Assembly: GCA_902786595.1 (NCBI GenBank)
Contig: CADADB010000001.1
Span: 129,172 to 193,171 of the forward strand
DNA: 64,000 nt
Source: an uncultured Bacteroidota bacterium
Lineage (GTDB): Bacteria; Bacteroidota; Bacteroidia; Bacteroidales; WCHB1-69
Direction of reading: 5' to 3'
Within the stretch, counting starts at the first letter, position 1; the number at the start of each line of letters is the position of its first letter. The translations under genes and the position numbers were made by a program. The notes beneath the pieces are model-generated. The model had not been told where the DNA came from and searched no databases. It saw only the letters and a program-made list of their open reading frames with translations. This document shows positions 1-8,957 of this stretch, piece by piece.

Positions 1-1462
<1,462 letters not shown>

Positions 1463-1478
1463 TCAAATAAAAACCGCG

Positions 1479-1486
1479 CAAAGGTA
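1479..1486 (-). promoter_or_regulatory. minus-7 box of nifJ
   Basis: Reads TACCTTTG on the minus strand, matching the Bacteroidota TAnnTTTG consensus. It leaves a leader of roughly 58 nt and lies just upstream of the 3' end of the GH114-like gene. Confidence 0.8.
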
Positions 1487-1495
1487 CAAAAATAT

Positions 1496-2473
1496 TCATT
1501 CAAAATATTCAAACGCATCAATAATATCCAGATATACCCCGTCGAAGCCGGCGGCGAGGATGCGGTTGAGGTAGCTGTCGCCAGCACCACAGATGATCTC
1601 CTGCCACGCAGGGTCCCAGTAGCGGACCTTGTAGTTGCCCCGCCACTCGGGGTTCTCACGTGCCAGCCACGCCGGTTTGTGACGCTTCCACTCCGATTGC
1701 CAGTAGTAACGGTAATCTTCCGCCTCGCCAATGGACATATAGCAGACAACTAACCGCTTGCCACCGTTCGCCTTATGCTTCATCCGTTCCACCTCTTCCG
1801 CCGTGAATGCCATGTCGTTGTCGAAAAACAGATCTATAATGATGAGATCATAGTTGGTGGCGGAAACGGCATCCAGAAATGCTGCCTTACTGGAAAAGTG
1901 TTCACAATTAAGAAGATACAGGAAATTTTGGGCATCGCTCAGATGGACAATGTCCTGTGCGTTCTCGTGTGTGGGCGCACCCGCGGGAATGACGTCCAAC
2001 TCGCGGCTCGGAGCGGCGAAGGAGACAAAACCCTCCGCATCGCAACGGCTTCTGGCGCCGGCCACATACTCCGAACGGGAGCAGTAGTTGGTCACGAGGA
2101 TGCAATTCCCCGTCTGCTTCGAGCGGCGGAGATACGACAGCAAATAGTCCGTTTCGGCTGCGGACGTGGGTTTGTCATCGCGATTGTACCCGTAGAAGAG
2201 ATCCTCCTGTCCGTGACCGTCAATGGCGGTCAGATATGGTGCAGCGAGCTCCGCATTGGCATCCTCGCCCACGGTCACCAACTCGATGCCGTTTTGCGGG
2301 ATCACGATGAAGTCAGGATGTTGCGACCGCGCCGTCTCGCTGATGCGCACCACAAAATCGCGCATCGCCTGCCGGTAATCGTCGCAGGGAACCACCTCCG
2401 TCCGATTGCAGGCGGTGGTGAGCAAGACTGCCAAAAGGAGCAGTCCGCATGTCCTATTATTTCGAGTCTTCAT
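1496..2473 (-). CDS. exported lipoprotein with GH114-like (TM1410 / endo-alpha-1,4-polygalactosaminidase type) domain
   Basis: 325-residue lipoprotein. The signal peptide ends in a lipobox (VLLTTAC), so the protein should be lipidated. The C-terminal half has the TIM-barrel signatures of the GH114/TM1410 family: YDLIIIDLFFD, VCYMSIGEAEDYRYYW, a KVRYWDPAWQ stretch and the terminal GFDGVYLDIIDAFEYF, whose acidic residues are the likely active site. Family members are predicted to act on galactosamine-containing polysaccharides, but the substrate here is inferred. I chose the ATG at 2473 because the two more upstream in-frame ATGs lie at or before the expected transcription start. The stop overlaps the upstream region of the nifJ promoter. 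Confidence 0.8.
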   Translation of the reverse strand: MKTRNNRTCGLLLLAVLLTTACNRTEVVPCDDYRQAMRDFVVRISETARSQHPDFIVIPQNGIELVTVGEDANAELAAPYLTAIDGHGQEDLFYGYNRDDKPTSAAETDYLLSYLRRSKQTGNCILVTNYCSRSEYVAGARSRCDAEGFVSFAAPSRELDVIPAGAPTHENAQDIVHLSDAQNFLYLLNCEHFSSKAAFLDAVSATNYDLIIIDLFFDNDMAFTAEEVERMKHKANGGKRLVVCYMSIGEAEDYRYYWQSEWKRHKPAWLARENPEWRGNYKVRYWDPAWQEIICGAGDSYLNRILAAGFDGVYLDIIDAFEYFE

Positions 2474-2483
2474 TAACATGCCG

Positions 2484-2491
2484 CAAAGGTA
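2484..2491 (-). promoter_or_regulatory. minus-7 box of the GH114-like gene
   Basis: TACCTTTG on the minus strand. It ends only about 11 nt before the chosen start codon, so the transcript should have a leader of a few nt or none. Confidence 0.7.
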
Positions 2492-2499
2492 CATTTTTT

Positions 2500-2591
2500 T
2501 TGCTATTTGCTATTTGCTATTTGCTATTAGCTTTTGGCTATTGGCTTTGGCTTTTAGCTTTTTGCCAATAGCTAAAAGCCAAAAGCCAAAG
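2500..2591. repeat. degenerate word array with inverted arms
   Basis: Forward words of the type TTTGCTATT and TTTTGGCTATTGGC (2500-2562) are followed by reverse-complement words such as GCTAAAAGCCAAAAGCC (2568-2591). The whole can fold into an imperfect hairpin. No coding potential. It fills the spacer between divergent genes. Confidence 0.7.
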
Positions 2592-2613
2592 TTTATCCAA
2601 AAGCAGATCTCCC

Positions 2614-2655
2614 CATTTTACATTCATCATTCATCATTCTTCATTCTACATTATT
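2614..2655. repeat. 7-bp word array (CATCATT type) next to a promoter
   Basis: Successive heptads CATCATT, CATCATT, CTTCATT, CTACATT. The array ends a few nt before the minus-7 box at 2659-2666, so it occupies the minus-33 region. Confidence 0.7.
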
Positions 2656-2658
2656 TCG

Positions 2659-2666
2659 TATTTTTG
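2659..2666 (+). promoter_or_regulatory. minus-7 box upstream of outer-membrane protein gene
   Basis: TATTTTTG. Leader of about 65 nt before the ATG at 2737. Confidence 0.65.
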
Positions 2667-2736
2667 TCGCTACGCTCCAATAGGCGCAAATATGTTATAA
2701 CCTATTGTATATTAGAAAAATAAAAGTCATACCATT

Positions 2737-3261
2737 ATGAAACGAACATTCATTTTCATACTGCTTGTTATGTTTTTTGCCGGCTTTAGGTTTCATGCAA
2801 ATGGCCAAGCCCCCTACAAACATGGCATTGGCGTGACCGTAGGTACCACGCAAGCCGTTTCGTACAAGACCTTCATCGGCGACCACTTCACTATCCAGCT
2901 TGATGCAGGTACGAAATACTGCTATGTCTATGGTTCCCATCTTTGGTCGGCGGAACTCGCCCCGAATTTCATGTACGAGGGACGGCTCTCCGGCGACTTG
3001 TTCGGACTTGTGGGTGCAGGTGGGAGCATCGGCTACACATGGAACAATCTTTTCAGCTATTTCAACGAATATGGGCAGCAATGGAGCCGCCACAACGCCA
3101 AAGGCGGTGCGAATGCCATTATTGGTTTGGAATACCTCATCGACACTTACCTCGCTTTCCAGTTCGATTTTCGTCCGGGTTACCGCTGCGTCTTCAACCG
3201 GTATTTTGCTGACCATAAATTCGATTGGGGATTGAATTTCGGTGTGCGCTACACATTCTGA
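2737..3261 (+). CDS. small outer-membrane beta-barrel protein
   Basis: 174 residues. An N-terminal signal peptide (MKRTFIFILLVMFFAGFRFH, likely cleaved after ANGQA) is followed by alternating hydrophobic/polar strands with glycines and aromatic residues. The C-terminus GVRYTF ends in phenylalanine, the usual BAM recognition pattern of outer-membrane barrels. Size suits an 8-stranded barrel. I recognise no specific family and function is unknown. The next gene also encodes a barrel but has its own minus-7 box immediately after this stop codon. Confidence 0.75.
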   Translation: MKRTFIFILLVMFFAGFRFHANGQAPYKHGIGVTVGTTQAVSYKTFIGDHFTIQLDAGTKYCYVYGSHLWSAELAPNFMYEGRLSGDLFGLVGAGGSIGYTWNNLFSYFNEYGQQWSRHNAKGGANAIIGLEYLIDTYLAFQFDFRPGYRCVFNRYFADHKFDWGLNFGVRYTF

Positions 3262-3268
3262 AAAATTG

Positions 3269-3276
3269 TATTTTTG
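3269..3276 (+). promoter_or_regulatory. minus-7 box of the second barrel gene
   Basis: TATTTTTG, starting 8 nt after the stop of the preceding gene and about 20 nt before the ATG at 3297. Confidence 0.7.
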
Positions 3277-3296
3277 CTGCTTCAAAATTAAAACCT

Positions 3297-4076
3297 ATGG
3301 ATATGAAAAAGACAATTCTGTTATTGGCGGTTATCGTATGCGCAGGCACGATGATGCTTTCCGCACAGGACGTGAACAAATCAAAAAAGCCACGGATGTC
3401 CTCGACGTATATCAAAGACCCGTGCAACGGGGGACGTATCAACTTCGGAGTCACTTTTGGACAAGCTTTTGACTGGATGTATAACCATACAGAAGGATAT
3501 GAGAAAAACGGTATAGTGATAGGACTTCGCTATGGACTGAATTTGAATATTAACCTTACCCAAAAGAAAAGTTTTTATTTTTCAACTGGCTTTTTCGTTG
3601 AACACAGAGGTGGGAAGATGGAATTTTTAGACAATATCCCATTCGGTTCGTTGGTAATTGCCGACAGTACTCACACGCAGCGGACATATCGAGCTACCTA
3701 TATCACTATTCCTACGATGATTACGTTAAAGACAGGTTCCATCAATAATTTCTTTATCTGCGGTAATGCCGGATTATTGCACAGTTTCAATGTGAAGGCC
3801 TCCAACATCGATAGCTATATGATCGGAAATGAGGTGTGGTCACGTCAAAGAGTGCCTTCCGACGAGGCGGCTTTGTTGCGGGAGTCTTTTATCGCGGGTC
3901 TCGGATTTGAGTATTCCATTACCCGCAATATGCGCGCGGGCTTGATGGTCAACTATATACAAGGTATTACCAATTACTTCAAAGGTAAAGGAAAAGCACA
4001 GAACAGTCTCAGCAAGCTGGATCAACGCGCCAATCTCGGCTGTGTGGAGATTGCCGTGAATATCAATTTCTTCTAA
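3297..4076 (+). CDS. outer-membrane beta-barrel protein (OmpW/porin-like fold)
   Basis: 259 residues starting MDMKKTILLL; a second possible start is the ATG at 3303. A signal peptide ends near MLSAQ. The mature part shows barrel-type alternation and ends in ...EIAVNINFF, a terminal aromatic residue typical of outer-membrane barrels. The central strand FFICGNAGLLHSF and the strand FIAGLGFEYSI resemble Bacteroidota outer-membrane barrel domains (PF13568-like), but I cannot assign a function. Starts upstream of 3297 are rejected because the minus-7 box at 3269 places transcription start near 3283. The FAH-family gene follows after 5 nt and is probably co-transcribed. Confidence 0.75.
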   Translation: MDMKKTILLLAVIVCAGTMMLSAQDVNKSKKPRMSSTYIKDPCNGGRINFGVTFGQAFDWMYNHTEGYEKNGIVIGLRYGLNLNINLTQKKSFYFSTGFFVEHRGGKMEFLDNIPFGSLVIADSTHTQRTYRATYITIPTMITLKTGSINNFFICGNAGLLHSFNVKASNIDSYMIGNEVWSRQRVPSDEAALLRESFIAGLGFEYSITRNMRAGLMVNYIQGITNYFKGKGKAQNSLSKLDQRANLGCVEIAVNINFF

Positions 4077-4081
4077 TCGGC

Positions 4082-4693
4082 ATGAAGTTCATTTGTATCG
4101 GGCGGAATTATGCGGCACATGCGGCGGAGTTACATAATGCGGTTCCGTCTCAACCGGTATTCTTCCTGAAACCGGAATCGGCAATTACCCGCTGCAATCG
4201 TCCTTTCTTTTTACCTGATTTTTCAGACGAGGTGCATTATGAAACCGAGATTATCGTGAAGATCAATCGGTTGGGGAAGTGTATCTCCGAAAAGTTTGCA
4301 CATAAATATTATGATGAAATCGGTCTCGGGGTGGATTTCACCGCCCGCGACATCCAGCGCAAGTGCATGGCCGAAGGAGAACCCTGGGAAATCGCCAAGG
4401 CCTTCGACGGCTCCGCAGTCGTGGGGAAGTTTGTCCCCAAAACCCGGTTTGCCGATGTGCAGGATTTGCATTTCCATTTGCTGCTGAATGGGGAAAAGGT
4501 ACAGTCCGGGCATACAAAAGATATGCTTTTCTCCATAGACACGCTCATTTCGTATGTTTCCCGCTTTATGACACTGAAGATGGGGGACATTTTGTTTACG
4601 GGCACTCCTGTTGGCGTGGGACCTGTCCATATCAACGACCATCTTCAGGGCTATCTCGAAGGTGAGTGCTTTTTTGATTTCAAAGTGAAGTGA
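4082..4693 (+). CDS. fumarylacetoacetate hydrolase family protein (YcgM-like)
   Basis: 203 residues, the compact single-domain form of the FAH family, which cleaves C-C bonds of acylpyruvates or decarboxylates oxaloacetate with a bound divalent metal. Visible signatures: start MKFICIGRNYAAHAAEL (family usual IGRNYxxHAxE), the metal-binding ETE of HYETEIIVKI, the GLGVDFTARDIQ segment, the EPWEIAKAFDGSAVVG stretch and the MGDILFTGTPVGVGPV motif near the C-terminus. True substrate is unknown. It follows the barrel gene by 5 nt. Its TGA stop is immediately followed by a heptad array. Confident of family, not of reaction. Confidence 0.88.
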   Translation: MKFICIGRNYAAHAAELHNAVPSQPVFFLKPESAITRCNRPFFLPDFSDEVHYETEIIVKINRLGKCISEKFAHKYYDEIGLGVDFTARDIQRKCMAEGEPWEIAKAFDGSAVVGKFVPKTRFADVQDLHFHLLLNGEKVQSGHTKDMLFSIDTLISYVSRFMTLKMGDILFTGTPVGVGPVHINDHLQGYLEGECFFDFKVK

Positions 4694-4725
4694 ACTGAGG
4701 ACTCAGGACTGTGGACTTGGGATAT
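4691..4725. repeat. 7-bp word array (GAGGACT type) starting at a stop codon
   Basis: Heptads GAGGACT, CAGGACT, GTGGACT directly after the TGA stop of the FAH-family gene. Confidence 0.65.
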
Positions 4726-4759
4726 AGGATTTTAGACATAAACTTAAACCAATAATATT

Positions 4760-6028
4760 ATGAACGTTAAAGTTAGACTCGTTCTTATGAATTTTCTCCA
4801 GTTTGCTGTCTGGGGAGCGTATTTGACCTGCATGGGCACCTATCTGCATATTCACGGATTGGGTCGTCAGATCGGCCTTTTTTATTCGATACAAGGTATT
4901 GTCTCTATTTTCATGCCTGCCATCATCGGCATTATCGCTGACCGTTGGATTCAGGCACAGAAAATGTTGGGAATAAGCCACTTGATTTCGGGTATGGCTA
5001 TGATTTGCGCCGGCCTCTATGGCTTGAGCGCGGGAGATGCGGTGCAGTTCGGCCCGCTGTTCACCTTATACACCATTGGTGTTGCGTTTTACATGCCCAC
5101 TATCGCGCTTTCCAATTCGGTGGCCTATTACGCACTGGAGGCGGCTGGTCTTGACCGGGTGAAACATTTTCCGCCGATCCGTGTTTTCGGTACCATAGGA
5201 TTTATTGTTTCTATGTGGTGCGTGGACTTGTTGGGATTCCAACCGACGGCCAGTCAGTTTGTGATGAGTGGAGGCATCGGCCTGGTGCTGGGATTGTATG
5301 CTTTCACCCTGCCGAAGTGCAACAGCAACAACGACGGCAAAGTCACCTCTCTGGTGGATATGTTTGGGTTGCGTGCGTTCACTCTTTTCAAACAGAAGAA
5401 AATGGCGGTTTTCTTTATTTTCTCCATGTTGTTAGGAGTATCGTTGCAGATCACCAACGGATTCGCCAACCCGTTCCTGCATAGTTTTGGTCATATCGCC
5501 GAATATGCCGACACCTTCGGTGTGAAACACGCTAACATGCTGATTTCCTTGTCGCAAATCTCCGAAACGTTGTGTATCTTGCTGATTCCCTTCTGTTTGA
5601 AGAAGTTCGGCATAAAGAAAGTGATGTTGATCGCCATGTTCGCTTGGGTGTTGCGCTTCGGATTCTTCGGATTGGGTAACCCCGGCCCTGGCGTATGGCT
5701 TTTCATCCTGTCCTGCATCGTCTATGGTGTCGCTTTCGACTTCTTCAATATCAGCGGTTCGCTGTTCGTGGACCAGCAGACCGATGCTTCCATTCGCTCT
5801 TCCGCTCAAGGTTTGTTCATGCTGATGACCAACGGCATAGGTGCCACCTTAGGTACTTTTGGCGCCCAACTGGTACTTAACCATTTTGTCTTCAACCCGT
5901 TAAAGAATGGCGCTGAACCGACCACCATTATGCAAGGATGGTCCTCTGCATGGTATGTTTTCGCCGCCTACGCCTTTGTGGTTGCAGTGACGTTCATCTT
6001 CGCGTTCAAAGAAGAGAAAAATAATTAG
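4760..6028 (+). CDS. nucleoside:H+ symporter (NupG/XapB family MFS transporter)
   Basis: 422-residue inner-membrane protein with about 12 hydrophobic segments, the length usual for the Nucleoside H+ Symporter family of the major facilitator superfamily. The start MNVKVRLVLMNFLQFAVWGAYLT and the phrase GLFYSIQGIVSIFMPAIIGI (about residues 39-58) are typical of NupG-like carriers, as are the ASIRSSAQGLFMLMTNGIGA segment and the loop PIRVFGTIGFI. It should import nucleosides by proton symport. No TAnnTTTG box is visible in the 66-bp spacer, so it may be read from the upstream unit. The TAG stop lies inside a heptad array. Confidence 0.87.
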   Translation: MNVKVRLVLMNFLQFAVWGAYLTCMGTYLHIHGLGRQIGLFYSIQGIVSIFMPAIIGIIADRWIQAQKMLGISHLISGMAMICAGLYGLSAGDAVQFGPLFTLYTIGVAFYMPTIALSNSVAYYALEAAGLDRVKHFPPIRVFGTIGFIVSMWCVDLLGFQPTASQFVMSGGIGLVLGLYAFTLPKCNSNNDGKVTSLVDMFGLRAFTLFKQKKMAVFFIFSMLLGVSLQITNGFANPFLHSFGHIAEYADTFGVKHANMLISLSQISETLCILLIPFCLKKFGIKKVMLIAMFAWVLRFGFFGLGNPGPGVWLFILSCIVYGVAFDFFNISGSLFVDQQTDASIRSSAQGLFMLMTNGIGATLGTFGAQLVLNHFVFNPLKNGAEPTTIMQGWSSAWYVFAAYAFVVAVTFIFAFKEEKNN

Positions 6029-6068
6029 CTTTTAGCTTTTAGCTCTTGGCTTTTGGCTTTATTTTAGC
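6026..6068. repeat. 7-bp word array (TTTTAGC type) containing a stop codon
   Basis: Heptads TTTTAGC, TTTTAGC, TCTTGGC, TTTTGGC. The TAG stop of the nucleoside transporter is part of the first unit. Confidence 0.7.
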
Positions 6069-6097
6069 ATTGCTATTTTATAGAAATAAGGTATTAT

Positions 6098-6139
6098 GTT
6101 AGCCAATAGCCAATGGCTAATAGCTCTAAAAGCCAAGAA
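6098..6139. repeat. word array (GCCAATA / AAAAGCC type), inverse of the 6026 array
   Basis: Words GCCAATA, GCCAATG and AAAAGCC face the TTTTAGC/TTTTGGC array 30 bp to the left, and could pair with it. It abuts the TAG stop (6140-6142) of the minus-strand M23 gene with no gap. Confidence 0.7.
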
Positions 6140-7279
6140 CTATTTCACCCGCAGTTTTTGACCTTCGACAATTCTGTCGGCGTTCTTCAAATTGTTGAGT
6201 TTAAGGATTTTATCAACAGTAGTGTTGTATTTTGCGGAAATCCGGTAGAGGGTTTCCCCTGCGACGACAGTGTGATAAACCGCTTCAGAATCCTGTTCCT
6301 GGGGGTTCGGTTGCACTTGTGGCACGGACTGTCCGGATACTTCGGGCGATTGAGCATCAGGATCCAAGCTGCGGGGCTGTTCTGAGCGCTCCTGGTGGTT
6401 TGTCATTTCAGGGGATTGTGCGTCTGGATCCAATCCCGAAACTTTAGGTTGAGGTTTTTCCTCCGGTGTAACGGTTTGTGCCTTTTCTGGTTGGATCTCT
6501 GGCGCCGCAGTTTTGGGCTTTGGTGCGGCCGGCTTCCAGTTGCCCACTTCATTCAAGGAGATGATGTTGAAATCGCGGGACATCAGTGCCATGTTGTTTT
6601 GCACAACGTCTTCCTCCTCAAAATCAACAACAATCTCGGGATCAAAATACTCGTTCATGAAACGGGTTTCAAAATGGAGGATGCACTCTTTGGTGTTGCC
6701 GGAGGTTCCCGTTTGTCCGATAACTTGGCCGGCTTTGACGATTTGGTTGGGCTTCACGCTGATCTTGTCCAGATGGGCATACACCGTTTCTAGACCGTTG
6801 TAGTGACGCACCACCACAGTAACACCGTAATCACCGTAGTTTCTGGCCATGCGCACTACCCCGTCGAAGCAGCTCTTGACCAATGTCTGCGGCTCTGTCT
6901 TCAAATCTATGCCAGGATGGAAAGCTCCGTTTTTGGTTTCGCCATACGTTGTGCGGACCCTGTCGAACTGGCAGGGCATCACAAAAGGCGTGTTGGCATC
7001 CTGCACTAACATCAACATCAGACGGTCGTTGGAGAACGGAATCTCCAGCATCTTGCTCCGCAGGTTAGCCGTGTCCCAATACCGTTGGTACAGACTATAC
7101 GCCGGAATTTCGTAAAGTTCTGATATATAGGGATATGATGCTGTTTGTCTGGGAAAATCCTGTTTGATGTTTTGGGAATCCGCCAATGCTATATTTTGGG
7201 AATAGGCGGACACATCCAAATTTTGAGCCATCAAGGAGGTGGCAAATAATGACAATAGGATAATGGTTAATTTCTTCAT
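6140..7279 (-). CDS. exported M23-type peptidase domain protein with C-terminal LysM
   Basis: 379 residues: signal peptide to about residue 19 (TSLMAQ), an M23/LytM domain at about 95-215, a proline/glutamate-rich linker holding two LDPDAQSPE repeats (about 275-315), and a C-terminal LysM (TVVAGETLYRISAKYNT to the end), which binds peptidoglycan. M23 enzymes are zinc endopeptidases acting on cross-links. H121 and D125 (FHPGID) and H169 (YAHLDK) are present, but the HxH motif reads I200-L-H202, so one conserved active-site histidine is missing; it may be a non-catalytic regulator like EnvC or NlpD. The ATG overlaps the TAA of the heptose gene (TAATG), so they are translationally coupled. The stop is followed directly by a word array. 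Confidence 0.85.
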   Translation of the reverse strand: MKKLTIILLSLFATSLMAQNLDVSAYSQNIALADSQNIKQDFPRQTASYPYISELYEIPAYSLYQRYWDTANLRSKMLEIPFSNDRLMLMLVQDANTPFVMPCQFDRVRTTYGETKNGAFHPGIDLKTEPQTLVKSCFDGVVRMARNYGDYGVTVVVRHYNGLETVYAHLDKISVKPNQIVKAGQVIGQTGTSGNTKECILHFETRFMNEYFDPEIVVDFEEEDVVQNNMALMSRDFNIISLNEVGNWKPAAPKPKTAAPEIQPEKAQTVTPEEKPQPKVSGLDPDAQSPEMTNHQERSEQPRSLDPDAQSPEVSGQSVPQVQPNPQEQDSEAVYHTVVAGETLYRISAKYNTTVDKILKLNNLKNADRIVEGQKLRVK

Positions 7280-7767
7280 TATGTGGTTTTTAATTGTTCA
7301 ATGATCTGGGAGGAGGAAAATCCTTCCACAAAGGGGATTGTGGTGACGGTGCCGCCGTTTTCTCTCACGAAGTCTGCTCCAACGATTTGGTCAAGAGCGT
7401 AGTCGCCGCCTTTCACCAACACGTCCGGCCGCACGGCTTTGATGAGATTTTCGGGTGTATCTTCTTCAAATAGAACGACATAATCCACAAAGCTGAGTGC
7501 AGCCAGCACGAAGGCGCGTTCTTTTTCCCCATTGATGGGTCTTGACGGCCCTTTCAGCCGCCGCACAGAATCGTCGCTGTTCAAACCCACCACCAAAATG
7601 TCGCCCAACTTCTTGGCTTCCAGAAGATAATGAACGTGTCCGAAGTGCAGTACATCAAAACAACCGTTGGTGAATACGATTTTCTGACGGTGCAATTCCA
7701 GGGCATTTTCAGTGAAAAAGTCCCACCTGACAATTTTTCGTTCAATATTTATATTAGAGTCACTCAT
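7279..7767 (-). CDS. rfaE2: D-glycero-beta-D-manno-heptose 1-phosphate adenylyltransferase (RfaE2/HldE C-domain type)
   Basis: 162-residue cytosolic nucleotidyltransferase that transfers AMP from ATP to heptose-1-phosphate in ADP-heptose synthesis for lipopolysaccharide or surface glycans. The cytidylyltransferase-fold signature [21 protein letters not shown] (about residues 31-52) with the HxGH-type motif is clear, as are [15 protein letters not shown] and the end [11 protein letters not shown]. It is the stand-alone adenylyltransferase half; the kinase half is not in this window. It overlaps the upstream membrane-protein gene by 8 bp and the downstream M23 gene by one base, so all three form an envelope operon. 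Confidence 0.93.
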   Translation of the reverse strand: MSDSNINIERKIVRWDFFTENALELHRQKIVFTNGCFDVLHFGHVHYLLEAKKLGDILVVGLNSDDSVRRLKGPSRPINGEKERAFVLAALSFVDYVVLFEEDTPENLIKAVRPDVLVKGGDYALDQIVGADFVRENGGTVTTIPFVEGFSSSQIIEQLKTT

Positions 7768-8839
7768 TTTCTTCCGGAATTAGAGCCGCATCATGTTTTT
7801 TATAGAAAGAGGTGACGGCGAGGGAGAAAAATCCAAGTATCAAAGACACAGCGGTTTGCAGAATCCAACCAATCCATCCGGCGGCCAATCCTTGCGTGTA
7901 GGAGATGCCGTAAAGCATAACGATGCCGGCAGTGATGAGCGGGTACGCGCCCAAACCGCCCTGGGAGATGATGAAGGCGATGGTGCCGAAAACGAGAACG
8001 GTGAACGCGGCACCGGGACCGACATGCTGCAGATAGGGAAGGGCATGGAAGAAAAGATAGACACCAAAGAAGTAGAATACCCACATGGCAACGGTCCAGA
8101 ACACAAAATGCCACGGTTTCGGGATATCCTTGATGGAAACAAAGCCATGCCAGATGCCCTTGAAGAAATCGGCAACTTTGACCAGCGCGGGTTTCTTCTG
8201 CCACCAGCTACGTGTTGCACGGATAATAATAACGATTAGGACTATAACAGCTATGACAATGTAGATCAAGTAGTTGCCAATATAGCTAAGTCCTTTTTGC
8301 GCGAACCATTCTTGGAGGGTTGTGCCCGTTTCCTGATCCACGACAAGTTGCGACAGCAGACCGTTGTTCAGCAACATCGCAACGATGAGCAAGAAGAGCC
8401 AGCAGACCAAATCAACGGCGCGTTCGAGGATAACCGTGCCAAGGGATTTCTGGAAGGGAACGTTTTCGTAGCGTTGCAGAAAGGTGCAGCGGAGGACTTC
8501 TCCGAGACGGGGCAGGGCGAGGTTGGCCAGGTAGCAGACCATCACGGAGTAGAACATCATCGACAAGCGCGGTTTGTAGTGAATGGACTTGAGGAGGAGT
8601 TTCGCTCTGGCGGCACGTACAAGGTCCGCCGCTACAATTGCCGCGGCCGAAAGCGTGATGAAAAACCATCCGCGCGGGTTGTTGACCAGCGACATCGAAG
8701 AGAAGATCATCTGGACATCTTCTTTGCTTAAATCTTTGATTGATAACCAAATAAATAGAATCCCTAATCCTAAAAAGAGAGTTACCTTGAGGATATCGGG
8801 TAATATTTTCTTCAGTTTTTCCATATTTTCCTGAATCAT
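7760..8839 (-). CDS. lysylphosphatidylglycerol-synthase TM region / YbhN-type flippase-like membrane protein
   Basis: 359 residues, with about 8 hydrophobic helices, matching the LPG_synthase_TM / UPF0104 family (PF03706). The family hallmarks are visible: [18 protein letters not shown] (about residues 102-119) and the [11 protein letters not shown] segment. Family members are proposed lipid or glycolipid flippases or regulators of glycan synthesis; no catalytic aminoacyl-transferase domain is present here. Start at 8839 or at the ATG at 8824 (MEKLKK); the minus-7 box at 8854-8861 allows either. First gene of the operon with rfaE2 and the LysM/M23 gene, which suggests a role in envelope glycan assembly. 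Confidence 0.82.
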   Translation of the reverse strand: MIQENMEKLKKILPDILKVTLFLGLGILFIWLSIKDLSKEDVQMIFSSMSLVNNPRGWFFITLSAAAIVAADLVRAARAKLLLKSIHYKPRLSMMFYSVMVCYLANLALPRLGEVLRCTFLQRYENVPFQKSLGTVILERAVDLVCWLFLLIVAMLLNNGLLSQLVVDQETGTTLQEWFAQKGLSYIGNYLIYIVIAVIVLIVIIIRATRSWWQKKPALVKVADFFKGIWHGFVSIKDIPKPWHFVFWTVAMWVFYFFGVYLFFHALPYLQHVGPGAAFTVLVFGTIAFIISQGGLGAYPLITAGIVMLYGISYTQGLAAGWIGWILQTAVSLILGFFSLAVTSFYKKHDAALIPEENE

Positions 8840-8853
8840 TCGAAATCAAACGG

Positions 8854-8861
8854 CAAAGGTA
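8854..8861 (-). promoter_or_regulatory. minus-7 box of the flippase-rfaE2-M23 operon
   Basis: TACCTTTG on the minus strand, divergent from the alaS promoter. Confidence 0.75.
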
Positions 8862-8889
8862 TAAAAAATTGGGAAATAATAGAGGAATG

Positions 8890-8926
8890 ATAATTCTCAA
8901 TTCCCCATCCTCCATTCTCAATTATT
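8890..8926. repeat. 7-bp word array (CAATTCT type) next to the alaS promoter
   Basis: Words ATTCTCA, ATTCCCC, ATCCTCC, ATTCTCA run up to the minus-7 box at 8930 and lie where a minus-33 element would be expected. Confidence 0.6.
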
Positions 8927-8929
8927 TTG

Positions 8930-8937
8930 TACTTTTG
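8930..8937 (+). promoter_or_regulatory. minus-7 box of alaS
   Basis: TACTTTTG, with the ATG of alaS 20 nt downstream. Confidence 0.75.
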
Positions 8938-8957
8938 CACCTTTAATTTTTCAGATT

